From Acidobacteriaceae bacterium (GTDB taxonomy: Bacteria; Acidobacteriota; Terriglobia; Terriglobales; Acidobacteriaceae): DNA of 64,000 bases. A program made the position numbers and the translations under genes. The DNA is taken from assembly GCA_030038435.1 (NCBI GenBank), contig JASHOY010000377.1:1-64000 (forward strand), written 5' to 3'. Below are positions 52,250 to 61,082 of this stretch, one piece after another; positions within the stretch are counted from its first letter, which is position 1; every line of letters starts with the position of its first letter. The notes beneath the pieces were generated by a model. The model ran no database searches. It saw only the letters and a program-made list of their open reading frames with translations, and was not told where the DNA came from.

Positions 52250-53134
52250 TCAGGGCTTGGGCGGCTGGCCTGTGTTGGGCTGCTGGCCGTTCTTGGTAAT
52301 ATCCTGGCCGTTGTAGATGATCGTCGTCGAGGTGCCGAAACGCTTGTAATTGGAATACGTGACTACCTCGCGAATGTGCACGTCCTCGGCCATGTAGCCA
52401 TTGCCGCCGGTGAAATGGAGCATGCCCTCGCCTTTTGAATAGACAGGAAACCAGTAATGGCCGTCGATCTGCTGGCGCCAGGTGATAAAGGGCGGGTGCA
52501 GGTCCTGGTGGCCGGGCTTGGTGTCGTCAGGCACCATCCAGCCGTCGGTAACCACGATCTCCAACTCCTGCGTGTCGACCCAGACGCGGCCCTTGAAGTA
52601 GCGCTTGTTCTTCTCTATCTGCTTGGGGGTTACGTCGAAGACGTAGCAGTCGACCTGGTCGATGCGCTGCTTGCCCACGTATTTCACGTCGTACTCGCTC
52701 ATGTTGTCGGGGGTGAGAACGAACTGGTAGTTGTGCTGGATGTCCTGGAAGTCCGATTCCGACATCATGATGCCGCCGTTATCCAGGGTGCTGGGCGGGG
52801 CGTAGACGACTTTTTCCCAGCGGCCGCCGCTGGGGCGGAAGGTCACGTCGTCGACCTCGTAGTATTCTCCGGTGACCTTGTGCGTATCGTCATCGATGGT
52901 GTCGACGCGCGCGGTGCGGCGGTAGGTGTAGTGTTGCAGCGCCTCGCGGTATTCAGCCTCACGGGAGGTGAAGTCGGAGATGATTTTCGATACGGGGATG
53001 GGAGGCTGGGTGAACTGCAAAGGTCCGAATCCCGAATCCAGCGGCATGGGAGTGAAGCTGTCTTGTGCACGCGCAACCACGGCTGCGCTCATGGCCAGCG
53101 TCAGCAGGATCGATATCCAACGGAATCGCAACAT
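52250..53134 (-). CDS. Secreted protein with a LolA-like (outer-membrane lipoprotein sorting type) fold
   Basis: From the ATG at 53134, with an excellent AAAAGGAGGAATCC site, the product has 294 residues; the ORF-track start 24 codons upstream is wrong. The signal peptide is MLRFRWISILLTLAMSAAVVARA. The mature protein is dominated by long antiparallel strands: YRRTARVDTIDDDTHKVTGEYYEVDDVTF, VDCYVFDVTPKQIEKNKRYFKGRVWVDTQELEIVVTDG and WFPVYSKGEGMLHFTGGNGYMAEDVHIREVVTYSNYKRF. This matches the half-barrel style of LolA/YdhA-like proteins. A direct role in lipoprotein sorting is not shown. It ends in a Gly/Gln/Pro tail. Confidence 0.72.
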   Translation of the reverse strand: MLRFRWISILLTLAMSAAVVARAQDSFTPMPLDSGFGPLQFTQPPIPVSKIISDFTSREAEYREALQHYTYRRTARVDTIDDDTHKVTGEYYEVDDVTFRPSGGRWEKVVYAPPSTLDNGGIMMSESDFQDIQHNYQFVLTPDNMSEYDVKYVGKQRIDQVDCYVFDVTPKQIEKNKRYFKGRVWVDTQELEIVVTDGWMVPDDTKPGHQDLHPPFITWRQQIDGHYWFPVYSKGEGMLHFTGGNGYMAEDVHIREVVTYSNYKRFGTSTTIIYNGQDITKNGQQPNTGQPPKP

Positions 53135-53266
53135 GGATTCCTCCTTTTCGCGCCTTACACAGTAAGCCGGGCCGGGAGCCGGCCTGCGCATTTCCAAGTT
53201 TCTCATGCGCCCGGGTATTTAGACGCACCGCGCACAACGAGGGAGTGTCGGAAAAGGCGGACACGC

Positions 53267-53896
53267 TTAATCCGCGGGGGGCTGAGCTGGCTGCGGTGCG
53301 CCGGCATTGGGGTTGCCGAGAATCCTGAAAGAGTTCATGAACTGCTCGGTCATGCCGGCAGGGTGATTTTTGCTGTTGACCACGATCAACTGGTAAAAGC
53401 GGCTGCCGTCGAGGAATTGATGGACAGCGTACTGCCATCCGTCCTTATCGACGGCGGTGAAGGCGCGACCGGGCACGCCAAACAATTCGATGGGCACATC
53501 GCTGGTGAGGGTTTTGCCTCTCGTCACGCCGTCGCGCATGGTCTCGAGCAGCGCCTGCGGCGAGGCGCTGGCGTAGTCGGGCGGGTAGTCGTTATAGATG
53601 ACCATGTAAGTGGTGTCGTCGTTATCGAGGTCGACCCAGTATTGATACATCGTCGCGTTGCCGCCGCCCTGGAGGTTGAGCGGCCGTGACAACTGTTTCG
53701 GCGCGCCGGGAAACTCCACCTTGAAAAGGCCGTTAGTAGAGGTGAAAGACCGCATGGCCGCGGAGGACTCCGCGGCTGAAGCAGAAGCCGCCTGGGGTGG
53801 TTTGGCATTCTTTGCGGGCGTTTTCGTCTGCGCGGCTGCCAAGGTTCCGGCGGGAATTAGCAGCAATAATGCAGTCACACTCCCAACTTTGCGCAT
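53267..53896 (-). CDS. Secreted protein of unknown function
   Basis: The ATG at 53896 follows GGGAGGAAG; the ORF track extends it by 172 codons into mnmG-antisense. The 209-residue product has a signal peptide (MRKVGSVTALLLLIPAGTLAAAQ), an Ala/Ser/Lys-rich linker, and a compact domain: TNGLFKVEFPGAPKQLSRPLNLQGGGNATMYQYWVDLDNDDTTYMVIYNDYP, then GRAFTAVDKDGWQYAVHQFLDGSRFYQLIVVNSK and MTEQFMNSFRILG. The FKVEFPGxP opening and the F(M)NSF end resemble a family of small secreted alpha/beta domains seen in many proteobacteria and acidobacteria (DUF1795-like). It ends in Pro/Ala. It is divergent from mnmG. Confidence 0.75.
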   Translation of the reverse strand: MRKVGSVTALLLLIPAGTLAAAQTKTPAKNAKPPQAASASAAESSAAMRSFTSTNGLFKVEFPGAPKQLSRPLNLQGGGNATMYQYWVDLDNDDTTYMVIYNDYPPDYASASPQALLETMRDGVTRGKTLTSDVPIELFGVPGRAFTAVDKDGWQYAVHQFLDGSRFYQLIVVNSKNHPAGMTEQFMNSFRILGNPNAGAPQPAQPPAD

Positions 53897-54055
53897 CTTC
53901 CTCCCGGTAACGCCTTTTGCGGGCTGGCACAGCCGGCGGCTCAGTGCCTGCAGGGCTGTCTTGCTCATTATGGCGCAGTGCGGTGATCTGCGGGCAGGCG
54001 CGGCCTGCGGCCTGCGGCGCCAAACAGAGATGGAAATCCGTACAATAAAGACTGA

Positions 54056-56101
54056 ATGGCTTTTACCGAACAATACGACGTGGTGGTGGTGGGGGCGGGC
54101 CACGCTGGGTGCGAGGCGGCAATGGCGGCTGCGCGCATGGGTCTGAAGACCGCGCTCATCACCATGAATCTCGATCTCATCGCGCAGATGAGCTGCAACC
54201 CGGCGGTGGGCGGCGTGGCCAAGGGCCACCTGGTGCGCGAAGTGGATGCGCTGGGCGGGATCATGGGCGAAGTGGCCGACGCGGTCGGCATTCAGTTCCG
54301 CTTGCTGAATACTTCGCGAGGCCCGGCGGTATGGAGCCCGCGCGCGCAGTGCGACAAGCAGCTTTACCGGGTGAAGATGCGCGAAGTGCTGGAAGCGCAG
54401 GCCGGGCTGCATATCCGGCAGGCGGAAGTTGTTGACCTGGTGGTGGAAGAGGGTTCAGGGACCAGGGACCAGGGATCTGAAAGCAACGGCGGCGGGGCTG
54501 AGGACGTGGATGCGATCGCCGAGCTGCCGCGGCCCACGCGGGTGCGCCGCCGGGTTTTGGGATTGAAGCTGCGCGATGGCCGCCGGTTGATGGCTGGGGC
54601 GACCATTATCACCACGGGGACGTTTCTCAATGGGCTCATCCATTGCGGCGAAGAGCGCTATCCGGCAGGGCGCAGCGGCGAGCCGGCGAGCGTTCTGCTG
54701 GGCGAAGCGCTGCGGGCTCTTGGGCTGCGGACATGCAGGCTTAAGACCGGGACGCCGCCGCGGCTGGACGGGCGCACCATCCGCTGGGATGCGTTTGAAG
54801 AGCAGCCCGGGGATGCCGACCCTACGCCGTTCAGCTTTCGCACCAGGCGAATTGTGCAGCCGCAGGTGAGCTGCCACATCGCGTTCACCACGCCGGAGAC
54901 GCTGCGGCTGATCCGCGAAAACGTGCACCGCTCGGCGATGTACTCGGGGCGTATCGAGGGCGTCGGGCCGCGCTACTGCCCGTCGATCGAGGACAAAATC
55001 GTCAAGTTTCCGGATAAGACGCAGCATCAGTTCTTTCTGGAGCCGGAGGGGCTGAACACGCACGAGGTCTATATCAACGGCATGTCGACCTCGCTGCCCA
55101 TGGAAGTGCAATGGCAGATGGTGCATTCGATTCCCGGGCTGGACGAAGCGGAGATGCTGCGGCCGGGTTACGCGATTGAGTACGACAGCGTGGACGCGAC
55201 GGAGCTGGACCGGACGCTGCGCGTGAAGTGCATGGAGGGCCTGTATCTGGCCGGGCAGATCAATGGAACCAGCGGCTACGAAGAGGCGGCGTGCCAGGGA
55301 ATCATGGCGGGAATCAACGCCGCGCTGTGGCTCAAGGGCGAAGCGCCGTTCACCATGGATCGCACCGAGGGCTACACGGGGATTCTCATCGACGATCTGA
55401 TCTCGAAGGGCACCAATGAGCCGTATCGGATGTTCACGTCACGGGCGGAGTTCCGCCTGCATCTGCGCATTGACAACGCGGACCGACGGCTCACGCCGCA
55501 GGGGCGACGGCTGGGACTGATCGGCGATGAAGCCTGGGCCGAGTACGAGCAGAAACGGGCGCGGATGGCGGCGCTCGATCGGCTGCTGGCCACCGGCAAG
55601 GTGGATGGGGAAAAGCTGGCGCGCGTGGGACTGGGCGAGTTGCCTGCGGTTGCGGGGCTGACCTGGGCGCAACTGCTGAAGCGGCCTGAAGTGACCATGG
55701 AAGCGGTGCTGGGTGCGCTGCGCGGCGAGTTGGAGCACGACGCGGCGCTGCGCGCGTTCCTTCTGCCCGATAATCCGCGGGAACATTCGGTGACTGTAGC
55801 GACCATGCGCAATGAAGCGCGCGCGGTAGAGACGGAGATCAAGTTTGCCGGATATCTGGAGCAGCAGAAGAAGTCGATTGAAAAGCTGAAGGCCGCCGAA
55901 GCGGTGACCATTCCGGAGTGGATCGAGTATGGGACAATCAGCGGGCTCTCGCGGGAGATGCGCGAGAAGCTGGAGCGGGTACGCCCGGGAACGATCGGCC
56001 AGGCCAGCCGCATCCCTGGAGTGACGCCGGCGGCGCTGAGCCTGGTGCATGTGTCCATCCGGCTGCAGGGGGCGAAGCGGCTGCGTCCCATGGATGCCTG
56101 A
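54056..56101 (+). CDS. mnmG: tRNA uridine-5-carboxymethylaminomethyl synthase, large subunit
   Basis: MnmG (GidA) works with MnmE to place carboxymethylaminomethyl on U34 of several tRNAs, using FAD, NADH and methylene-THF or glycine. The 681-residue protein has the FAD motif [23 protein letters not shown] at residues 7-29, [17 protein letters not shown] near 62, and the signature [40 protein letters not shown] near 310. [19 protein letters not shown] near 410 and a helical C-terminal MnmE-binding domain follow. The protein is longer than usual because of an insert near residue 135-165 that starts [15 protein letters not shown]; its DNA is a GGGACC/GGGATC repeat like the intergenic tracts. 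The frame stays open, so function is probably kept. Confidence 0.95.
   Translation: MAFTEQYDVVVVGAGHAGCEAAMAAARMGLKTALITMNLDLIAQMSCNPAVGGVAKGHLVREVDALGGIMGEVADAVGIQFRLLNTSRGPAVWSPRAQCDKQLYRVKMREVLEAQAGLHIRQAEVVDLVVEEGSGTRDQGSESNGGGAEDVDAIAELPRPTRVRRRVLGLKLRDGRRLMAGATIITTGTFLNGLIHCGEERYPAGRSGEPASVLLGEALRALGLRTCRLKTGTPPRLDGRTIRWDAFEEQPGDADPTPFSFRTRRIVQPQVSCHIAFTTPETLRLIRENVHRSAMYSGRIEGVGPRYCPSIEDKIVKFPDKTQHQFFLEPEGLNTHEVYINGMSTSLPMEVQWQMVHSIPGLDEAEMLRPGYAIEYDSVDATELDRTLRVKCMEGLYLAGQINGTSGYEEAACQGIMAGINAALWLKGEAPFTMDRTEGYTGILIDDLISKGTNEPYRMFTSRAEFRLHLRIDNADRRLTPQGRRLGLIGDEAWAEYEQKRARMAALDRLLATGKVDGEKLARVGLGELPAVAGLTWAQLLKRPEVTMEAVLGALRGELEHDAALRAFLLPDNPREHSVTVATMRNEARAVETEIKFAGYLEQQKKSIEKLKAAEAVTIPEWIEYGTISGLSREMREKLERVRPGTIGQASRIPGVTPAALSLVHVSIRLQGAKRLRPMDA
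54451..54480. repeat. GGGACCAGGGACCAGGGATC repeat inside mnmG
   Basis: Tandem GGGACCA units lie inside the coding frame. The composition matches the intergenic low-complexity tracts at 8045, 9000 and 49929, and the tract encodes a Gly/Ser/Gln-rich loop. Confidence 0.75.
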
Positions 56102-56167
56102 GTTATAACCGCTGAAAACCGGTGGCTGTTTTGCGACCAAGGACCGCTGCCGGCTGATCCGCGCCCT

Positions 56168-56953
56168 TCATGCCCGAACTACCTTGATCCCCGACCGCTC
56201 GAACGGCGCCAGAGCCTCATCCGGAGCACCGAGATTGGTGATCAGCACATGAATTTCGCTGGTCGGGCAGATGAAGGCCGGACTGATCTTCCCCACCTTG
56301 CTCGAATCCGCCACCACGATCACCTGCTTCGCCTGTTTCACCATCTTCCGGTAGACCAGCGCCTCATCGGTCTCCAGCGTCGTCGCCCCGCGCTCCGCGT
56401 CCAGTCCCGTCACGCTGAGAAATACCTTGTCCATATACACATCGTCGAGAAAGGTCAGCGCCGCATGCCCGGTGAGCGAAAACGACCACGCCCATGGAAC
56501 CACTCCGCCAGTGACGTAGGTGCGGATGCCCGGCTGATTGCACAGCTCCATGCCGATGTTGATGGCGTTGGTAATCACCTGGATCTTGTCGCGGTGGCGC
56601 AGGCTGCGTCCGATGTGGGTGGTGGTGGTGCCGGCGCTCAGGCCCACGGTTTCGCTGGCCTGAACCAGATCGGCCGCCGCCGCGCCGATGCGGCGCTTCT
56701 CCACGGCATAGCGCTGCTCGCGCGCCAGGAAGGAACTGTCGTAGCGGAAGGGCTCGTAAAGCAGCGGTTCCACCAGTGTTGCGCCCCCGTGTGTGCGCCG
56801 GATCAGACCCCGGTTCTCCATCCGCGCCAGATCCCGCCGGATACTGGGCGCCGAGGATCCGGCAGCCGCAACAATCTCTTCAATGCTCGCCGTTCCCACG
56901 CGGAGCAGGAATTTCATAATCTGTTCAGATCGCGGATTCAGCTTGTCTGCCAT
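56168..56953 (-). CDS. DeoR/GlpR family transcriptional regulator
   Basis: This 261-residue repressor has an N-terminal winged helix (MADKLNPRSEQIMKFLLRVGTASIEEIVAAAGSSAPSIRRDLARMENRGLIRRTHGGATL), with the DeoR SxPSIRRDL recognition helix and the RTHGGA hallmark. The C-terminal sensor of the DeoR type follows (IGAAAADLVQASETVGLSAGTTTTHIGRSLR near 90-120; CDLSAGTTT-like loop; VYMDKVFLSVTGLDAERGATTLETDEALVYRKMVKQAKQVIVVADSSKVG near 170-225), which binds a sugar phosphate. It is divergent from an MFS transporter with a 256-base shared regulatory gap, so it is expected to repress that gene until the substrate is present. The specific sugar is unknown. Confidence 0.92.
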   Translation of the reverse strand: MADKLNPRSEQIMKFLLRVGTASIEEIVAAAGSSAPSIRRDLARMENRGLIRRTHGGATLVEPLLYEPFRYDSSFLAREQRYAVEKRRIGAAAADLVQASETVGLSAGTTTTHIGRSLRHRDKIQVITNAINIGMELCNQPGIRTYVTGGVVPWAWSFSLTGHAALTFLDDVYMDKVFLSVTGLDAERGATTLETDEALVYRKMVKQAKQVIVVADSSKVGKISPAFICPTSEIHVLITNLGAPDEALAPFERSGIKVVRA

Positions 56954-57012
56954 ACCGCACCCGATTCTAAATGCTTCCGGGCCGCGAAGGGATAATTTCG
57001 CCGTGATTTTTT

Positions 57013-57076
57013 ATCAAATCGACAATATTCGCAGTACTTATCTTCAGAGGTTTGATCAGTTGGCACTGCTTTGATC
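57013..57076. promoter_or_regulatory. TTTGATC/ATCAAA motifs between the DeoR and MFS genes
   Basis: ATCAAA (57013-57018), TTTGATC (57051-57057) and TTTGATC (57070-57076) are spread over 64 bases of the divergent promoter region. Iterated TTTGAT-type half-sites are the kind of operator used by DeoR-family regulators, so these are candidates for the repressor's binding sites. This is inference. Confidence 0.35.
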
Positions 57077-57209
57077 GATTCCTTCTGTCCGTTTTTATCC
57101 AGCCTTTTCCCAAGTTCGACACCGCTGTGATAGCGTTGCATGGCAACCTGTTGCCGTAATTCCAAACCGGCGCTGATCTGAAAGAGCGTCGGACCCCGCC
57201 GTTGATTCC

Positions 57210-58529
57210 ATGGCTCCCGATCTGGAAACCCGGGTAGTGCGCAAGCTGCAAAGACGCATCCTGCCCTTTGCGATGCTGCTTTACTTTGTCAGCTTCCTCG
57301 ATCGGGTCAACGTGGGCTTTGCCGCCTTCAGCATGAACAAGGCCATTGGACTTTCGCCGGCAGAATTCGGTTTCGGCGGCGGCATCTTCTTTATTGGCTA
57401 CATCCTCTTCCAGGTTCCCTCAAACATGATCCTGTACCGGGTGGGCGCGCGAAAATGGATTGCCCGGGTGGTCGTGGTCTGGGGGCTGGTTTCCGCCGGT
57501 TCGGCGTTTGTCGTCGGCCCGTACAGCTTCTATGCCATGCGTTTTCTTCTGGGATTGGCCGAGTCCGGCTTCTTCCCGGGCATTTTGCTCTACCTCACGC
57601 TATGGTTCCCGTCGCGCCACCGCGCTGTCGCCATCGCCGCATTTATGGCTGCGGCCCCTCTTTCCACGGCGGTTGGCTCGCCCATCTCCGGGGCGCTGAT
57701 GGAACTGCCCCGGCTGGGCGGTTTGAGTGACTGGCAGTGGCTTTGCATCCTTGAGGCTCTGCCGGCCATCCTGCTTGGTTTCGCGGTATTCAAAGTTCTC
57801 GCCGATAGCCCCGAAGAAGCGGTCTGGCTCGAAGCCGGCGAGCGCGACTGGCTCACGGCGAAACTGAGGGAAGAACGCGCGCCCATCTCCCGGCCCGCCG
57901 GCGGTCTCAAGAGCGCCTGGGCTGCTCTCCGCGATCCCCGGGTGCTGGGGCTGGCGGTAATTTATTCGGGCACTTCCGCCGGATTGTACGCGGTCGGTCT
58001 CTGGTCGCCGCTGATCATCAAGCAATTTGGATTTTCGCCCATGGCTGTGGGTTGGATCAACGCCGTACCGAGCATCGTGGCGGCGCTGGGCATGTTGGTC
58101 TGGGCGCGCAACTCTGACCGCACCCTGGAACGAACCTGGCATGTGACCATTCCCTGCCTGATGGCCTGTGCGGGCCTGGTCTGGGCGGGAATGGCCACGG
58201 CTGCCATTCCTGCCGTCGCTGCCCTCACCATTGTGAGTTTCGGCAGCAACGCCTCCAAAGGGCCGCTCTGGGCGGTGCCGAGTCTGTTCCTCTCCGGCGC
58301 CGGCGCCGCCGCGGGCATCGCCTGGATTAATTCTCTAGGAAACATTGGCGGCTTCGTGGGACCAATTCTTATCGGCTGGCTAAAGAGCAGGACGGGCAGT
58401 TATCTCGGCGGCCTCGACGCCGTCGGCGCCATGCTGATGCTCTCCGCTGTACTGATGTTGAGCATGAGCCGGCAAATGCGCCGCGGGGGCTGGAGGACTG
58501 CCTCGCGTGAGAGTGAGCCAACAGATTGA
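57210..58529 (+). CDS. MFS transporter, anion:cation symporter (ACS) type
   Basis: This 439-residue transporter has twelve transmembrane helices. The family marks are RILPFAMLLYFVSFLDRVNVGFAAFSMNKAIGLSPAEFGFGGGIFFIGYILFQVPSNMILYRVGARKWIARVVVVWG at residues 14-90, which contains the D-R-x-N-x-G-x-A motif of the ACS family (hexuronate, galactonate, tartrate and phthalate transporters). FLLGLAESGFFPGILLYLTLWFPSRHR follows. A DeoR regulator is divergent, fitting uptake of a sugar acid. No catabolic enzyme genes lie next to it in this window, so the substrate is open. The ATG at 57210 has only a weak ribosome site. Confidence 0.9.
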   Translation: MAPDLETRVVRKLQRRILPFAMLLYFVSFLDRVNVGFAAFSMNKAIGLSPAEFGFGGGIFFIGYILFQVPSNMILYRVGARKWIARVVVVWGLVSAGSAFVVGPYSFYAMRFLLGLAESGFFPGILLYLTLWFPSRHRAVAIAAFMAAAPLSTAVGSPISGALMELPRLGGLSDWQWLCILEALPAILLGFAVFKVLADSPEEAVWLEAGERDWLTAKLREERAPISRPAGGLKSAWAALRDPRVLGLAVIYSGTSAGLYAVGLWSPLIIKQFGFSPMAVGWINAVPSIVAALGMLVWARNSDRTLERTWHVTIPCLMACAGLVWAGMATAAIPAVAALTIVSFGSNASKGPLWAVPSLFLSGAGAAAGIAWINSLGNIGGFVGPILIGWLKSRTGSYLGGLDAVGAMLMLSAVLMLSMSRQMRRGGWRTASRESEPTD

Positions 58530-58583
58530 AGTTGCCTGCATCGAGGCGACGTTCGCCTGCCACTGCCTGCGCCCAGTCCGCGC

Positions 58584-59165
58584 TTAGTCATTGCCCGGGA
58601 GTTGCAGATGAGCGGCGATACACCTGACGGCTTCTGCCGAATTGGGGACCGCACGCAGCAACTCCCGGTTACAGGGCTTCACAAACCCGGCATTCACTGC
58701 GGTATCGAGAAACTCGATGAGGCCGTTCCAATAGCCGGCAGTGTTGACCAGCAGACAGGGCTTAGCGTGAATTCGCAACTGCGCCCAGGTCACCGCTTCG
58801 AGCATTTCGTCGAGCGTGCCGTAACCGCCGGGAAGAGCGATAAACGCATCAGCCAGCGCGGAAATCCGCGCCTTGCGTTCATGCATGGTCGGAACCATTT
58901 CCAGCGCAGTCAGTTTCTGGTGCGCAATCTCCGCCCCGGCAAGCACATGCGGTAATACTCCAACGACTTCTGCCCCCGCGGCGAGCGCCGCATCGGCGAC
59001 CGCACCCATAAGCCCCACGCTGGCGCCTCCGTAGACGACACCCAGGCCTGCGGCTGCGATTTGAGCGCCCAGCATTCGGGCCTCGTCCATAAAAGCGGGA
59101 TCATTTCCGGAAGAAGAACCGCAGTAGACCGCAACGCGGCGGTTTAGTGTGGTGGGCTTTGTCAT
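58584..59165 (-). CDS. LOG family protein (cytokinin-riboside monophosphate hydrolase type)
   Basis: This 193-residue Rossmann-like protein of the TIGR00730 family includes RRVAVYCGSSSGNDPAFMDEARMLGAQIAAAGLGVVYGGASVGLMGAVADAALAAGAEVVGVLPHVL, and the signature PGGYGTLDEMLEAVTWAQLRIHAKP near residue 115. The PGGxGTxxE motif forms the nucleotide site in LOG enzymes, which remove ribose-5-phosphate from nucleoside monophosphates. Older annotation as lysine decarboxylase is not supported by the family. The physiological substrate in bacteria is unclear. It is convergent with the MFS gene. Confidence 0.92.
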   Translation of the reverse strand: MTKPTTLNRRVAVYCGSSSGNDPAFMDEARMLGAQIAAAGLGVVYGGASVGLMGAVADAALAAGAEVVGVLPHVLAGAEIAHQKLTALEMVPTMHERKARISALADAFIALPGGYGTLDEMLEAVTWAQLRIHAKPCLLVNTAGYWNGLIEFLDTAVNAGFVKPCNRELLRAVPNSAEAVRCIAAHLQLPGND

Positions 59166-59304
59166 CGTGCTTTCAGGATAGCGCCGTGGCTGGGCTTGAT
59201 GGCCGCATTTTGGAGGTCCGAATTCGCGCCGCGATCAGCATTGCCGGTGGCAATCTGGTCATTCCTCCTGCATCCAAGCATGCCGACGTCGTAATCTACT
59301 GAAC

Positions 59305-59610
59305 ATGAGCCCGACACCGCAACAGCCGCAACTGAATCTCACCCAGACAACCGACTATCGCGAATCCTATGCCAATAGTGTGCAGGTGCGCGTTAGCGTT
59401 TGGGATTTCCAGCTTGTCTTCGGATTGGCCTCGAGCGAGAGTCCCGAACAGGTCACGATCCGCAATCACCAGGCGATCTTTCTGAGCCCGCAGCAAGCCA
59501 AGGCGCTATGGAATGTGCTGGGTCAGAACATCGCCCAGTATGAACAGGCTTTTGGGACTCTGAATCTCGAGCCCAAGAACCAGAACTTTCCCTCCGGAGC
59601 AGTGAATTAA
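59305..59610 (+). CDS. DUF3467 family protein
   Basis: This is a 101-residue small cytoplasmic protein: NLTQTTDYRESYANSVQVRVSVWDFQLVFGLASSESPEQVTIRNHQAIFLSPQQAKALWNVLGQNIAQYEQAFGTLNL. The Y-x-N-x2-x-V-x-x-S-x-W-D-F-x-L-x-F-G core followed by LSPQQAKALWNVL-xxN-xxxYE is the DUF3467 pattern. It is predicted to be a single alpha/beta domain of unknown function. No signal peptide. It is a monocistronic-looking gene between the LOG protein and an SH3-like lipoprotein. Confidence 0.85.
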   Translation: MSPTPQQPQLNLTQTTDYRESYANSVQVRVSVWDFQLVFGLASSESPEQVTIRNHQAIFLSPQQAKALWNVLGQNIAQYEQAFGTLNLEPKNQNFPSGAVN

Positions 59611-59683
59611 AAGGTACCGACGCAATTGTGCTCCGGTCTGGCCGGAGCATGAGTGGTATTCTCAAGATGGTCCTCTATTCGCT

Positions 59684-60850
59684 GTGTTGACGCGATCCCA
59701 AAATATTCTCACTGCGCTTCGGCGTAACTGCAGAGCAATGCCTGCGGCATTTTTATTGCTTTTGCTGGGCATGGCGAGCGGGTGCGGACGTTTCCAACAA
59801 AAAGCTCCGCCCGACATGGTTTACGTGTCCGCGGAAGGCGCCTTGTATCTCCACGACCGGGTCGCGGTAGTGTCGAACCGGATAGCGGAGGTGAAGAACG
59901 GCGATGCGCTGAGAGTCGTCGAGCGTGCCGGCCGTTTCCTGAAAGTGAAAACCAGCCAGGGCCAGATAGGTTGGATCGAGCAGAGCGCGGTGGTCGACAG
60001 CGGGGTCTACGACCAATTCGCGAACCTTGCCGCAGCCAATAAGAACGATCCTGTAGTGGCCACCGGGACGCTTGACGACGAGCTCTACATGCACATTCTT
60101 CCCGGACGGACGACGCAGCACTTCTATCTTCTGCCGGCGAATACGAAGGTGGAATTGCTGGCCCGGGCCTCGGCTCCCCGGACGCCGATCCAGGCGGCGT
60201 CGCCCGAAGCCAGGCCGGCGCAGAGAGCGGGAGCCGAGGCGGTGCCCGGATTGCCGCAGTCGCAACCCGTGGTTATGGAGGATTGGTGGCTGGGGCGCGA
60301 CGCGCGCGGGCGAACCGGTTGGCTGCTTGGCAATCTCATCTACGTGAATGTGCCCGATGATATTGCGCAATATGCCGAGGGGCAGCAGATCGTGGGCGCG
60401 TATGTTTTGAGAACGGTTGAAGACCCGGAATCGGATTTTCCCAATCATGAGGCGCCTGAGTATCTGACTCTGGAGGCTCCGCTGGAGGCGGGGCGGCCGT
60501 TCGATTACAACGAGGTGAGAATTTTCACCTGGAGCGTGCGTCACCACCGCTACGAAACCGCGTTCCGGCTGCGGCCGATTGCCGGTTTTTTACCCGTGAA
60601 AACGGGGATGGAGAAAGGACCGGACGGAAGCGAGATACCCACCTTCAGCTTTGTAATTGCGGGCAACGACAATGTGGTGACCGATCCGGCGACGGGGATT
60701 ACCAGGCCGGCATCGCCGCGGACGCTTCACTACGAGATGATCGAAACCGTGGTGAAGCGGATGGGGCCGGATATGGGACCGATTCCCCTGCTGGATCGCG
60801 GGGAGAAGCAGCGGAAGGAAGAAGCGCGGAGGCGCGGCCGCCGCAGGTAA
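59684..60850 (+). CDS. Lipoprotein with SH3-like domains
   Basis: This is a 388-residue envelope protein. The frame can start at GTG 59684 or at the ATG at 59738; both put a lipoprotein signal (AFLLLLLGMASGC, lipobox MASGC) at the front. The mature part has bacterial SH3-like repeats: MVYVSAEGALYLHDRVAVVSNRIAEVKNGDALRVVERAGRFLKVKTSQGQIGWIEQSAVV near 55-115, and a second near 210 (DWWLGRDARGRTGWLLGNLIYVNVPDDIAQYAEGQ). SH3b domains often bind peptidoglycan or metals. The C-terminal half (EVRIFTWSVRHHRYETAFRLRPIAGFLPVKTG) is a separate strand-rich domain of unknown type. It ends in a basic KRKEEARRRGRRR-like tail. Confidence 0.8.
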   Translation: MLTRSQNILTALRRNCRAMPAAFLLLLLGMASGCGRFQQKAPPDMVYVSAEGALYLHDRVAVVSNRIAEVKNGDALRVVERAGRFLKVKTSQGQIGWIEQSAVVDSGVYDQFANLAAANKNDPVVATGTLDDELYMHILPGRTTQHFYLLPANTKVELLARASAPRTPIQAASPEARPAQRAGAEAVPGLPQSQPVVMEDWWLGRDARGRTGWLLGNLIYVNVPDDIAQYAEGQQIVGAYVLRTVEDPESDFPNHEAPEYLTLEAPLEAGRPFDYNEVRIFTWSVRHHRYETAFRLRPIAGFLPVKTGMEKGPDGSEIPTFSFVIAGNDNVVTDPATGITRPASPRTLHYEMIETVVKRMGPDMGPIPLLDRGEKQRKEEARRRGRRR

Positions 60851-60854
60851 GTGG

Positions 60855-61082
60855 TTAGCTTTTCAGCGCGCGGGCGAAGATGAAGCCGGTGAGAACGGCC
60901 AAGACAGCGGCGGCGCCGTAGAAGACGCCAGGGCGAGCGCGAATACATTCTTCGGCGATGCGGCGGAGGTCAAGGCTGTCCTCGAGCCCATTGCGCAATT
61001 CAACCACGCGGCGGCCAATGCGCTCACGCTGGTGCTCTGCCTTTTGCTCAAGCTCGTCCACGGTTTGCTGGTTCGTTGCCAT
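60855..61082 (-). CDS. Small helical membrane-anchored protein (YqjK/DUF3618-like)
   Basis: From the ATG at 61082 this 75-residue protein is MATNQQTVDELEQKAEHQRERIGRRVVELRNGLEDSLDLRRIAEECIRARPGVFYGAAAVLAVLTGFIFARALKS. It is a charged amphipathic helix followed by one C-terminal transmembrane helix. It ends 4 bases from the stop of the convergent SH3 lipoprotein and overlaps the 3' end of the upstream holin-like gene by 35 bases. It is the third of a three-gene minus-strand operon that resembles the E. coli yqjD-yqjE-yqjK stress operon in gene types and order. The exact family is uncertain. Confidence 0.75.
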   Translation of the reverse strand: MATNQQTVDELEQKAEHQRERIGRRVVELRNGLEDSLDLRRIAEECIRARPGVFYGAAAVLAVLTGFIFARALKS

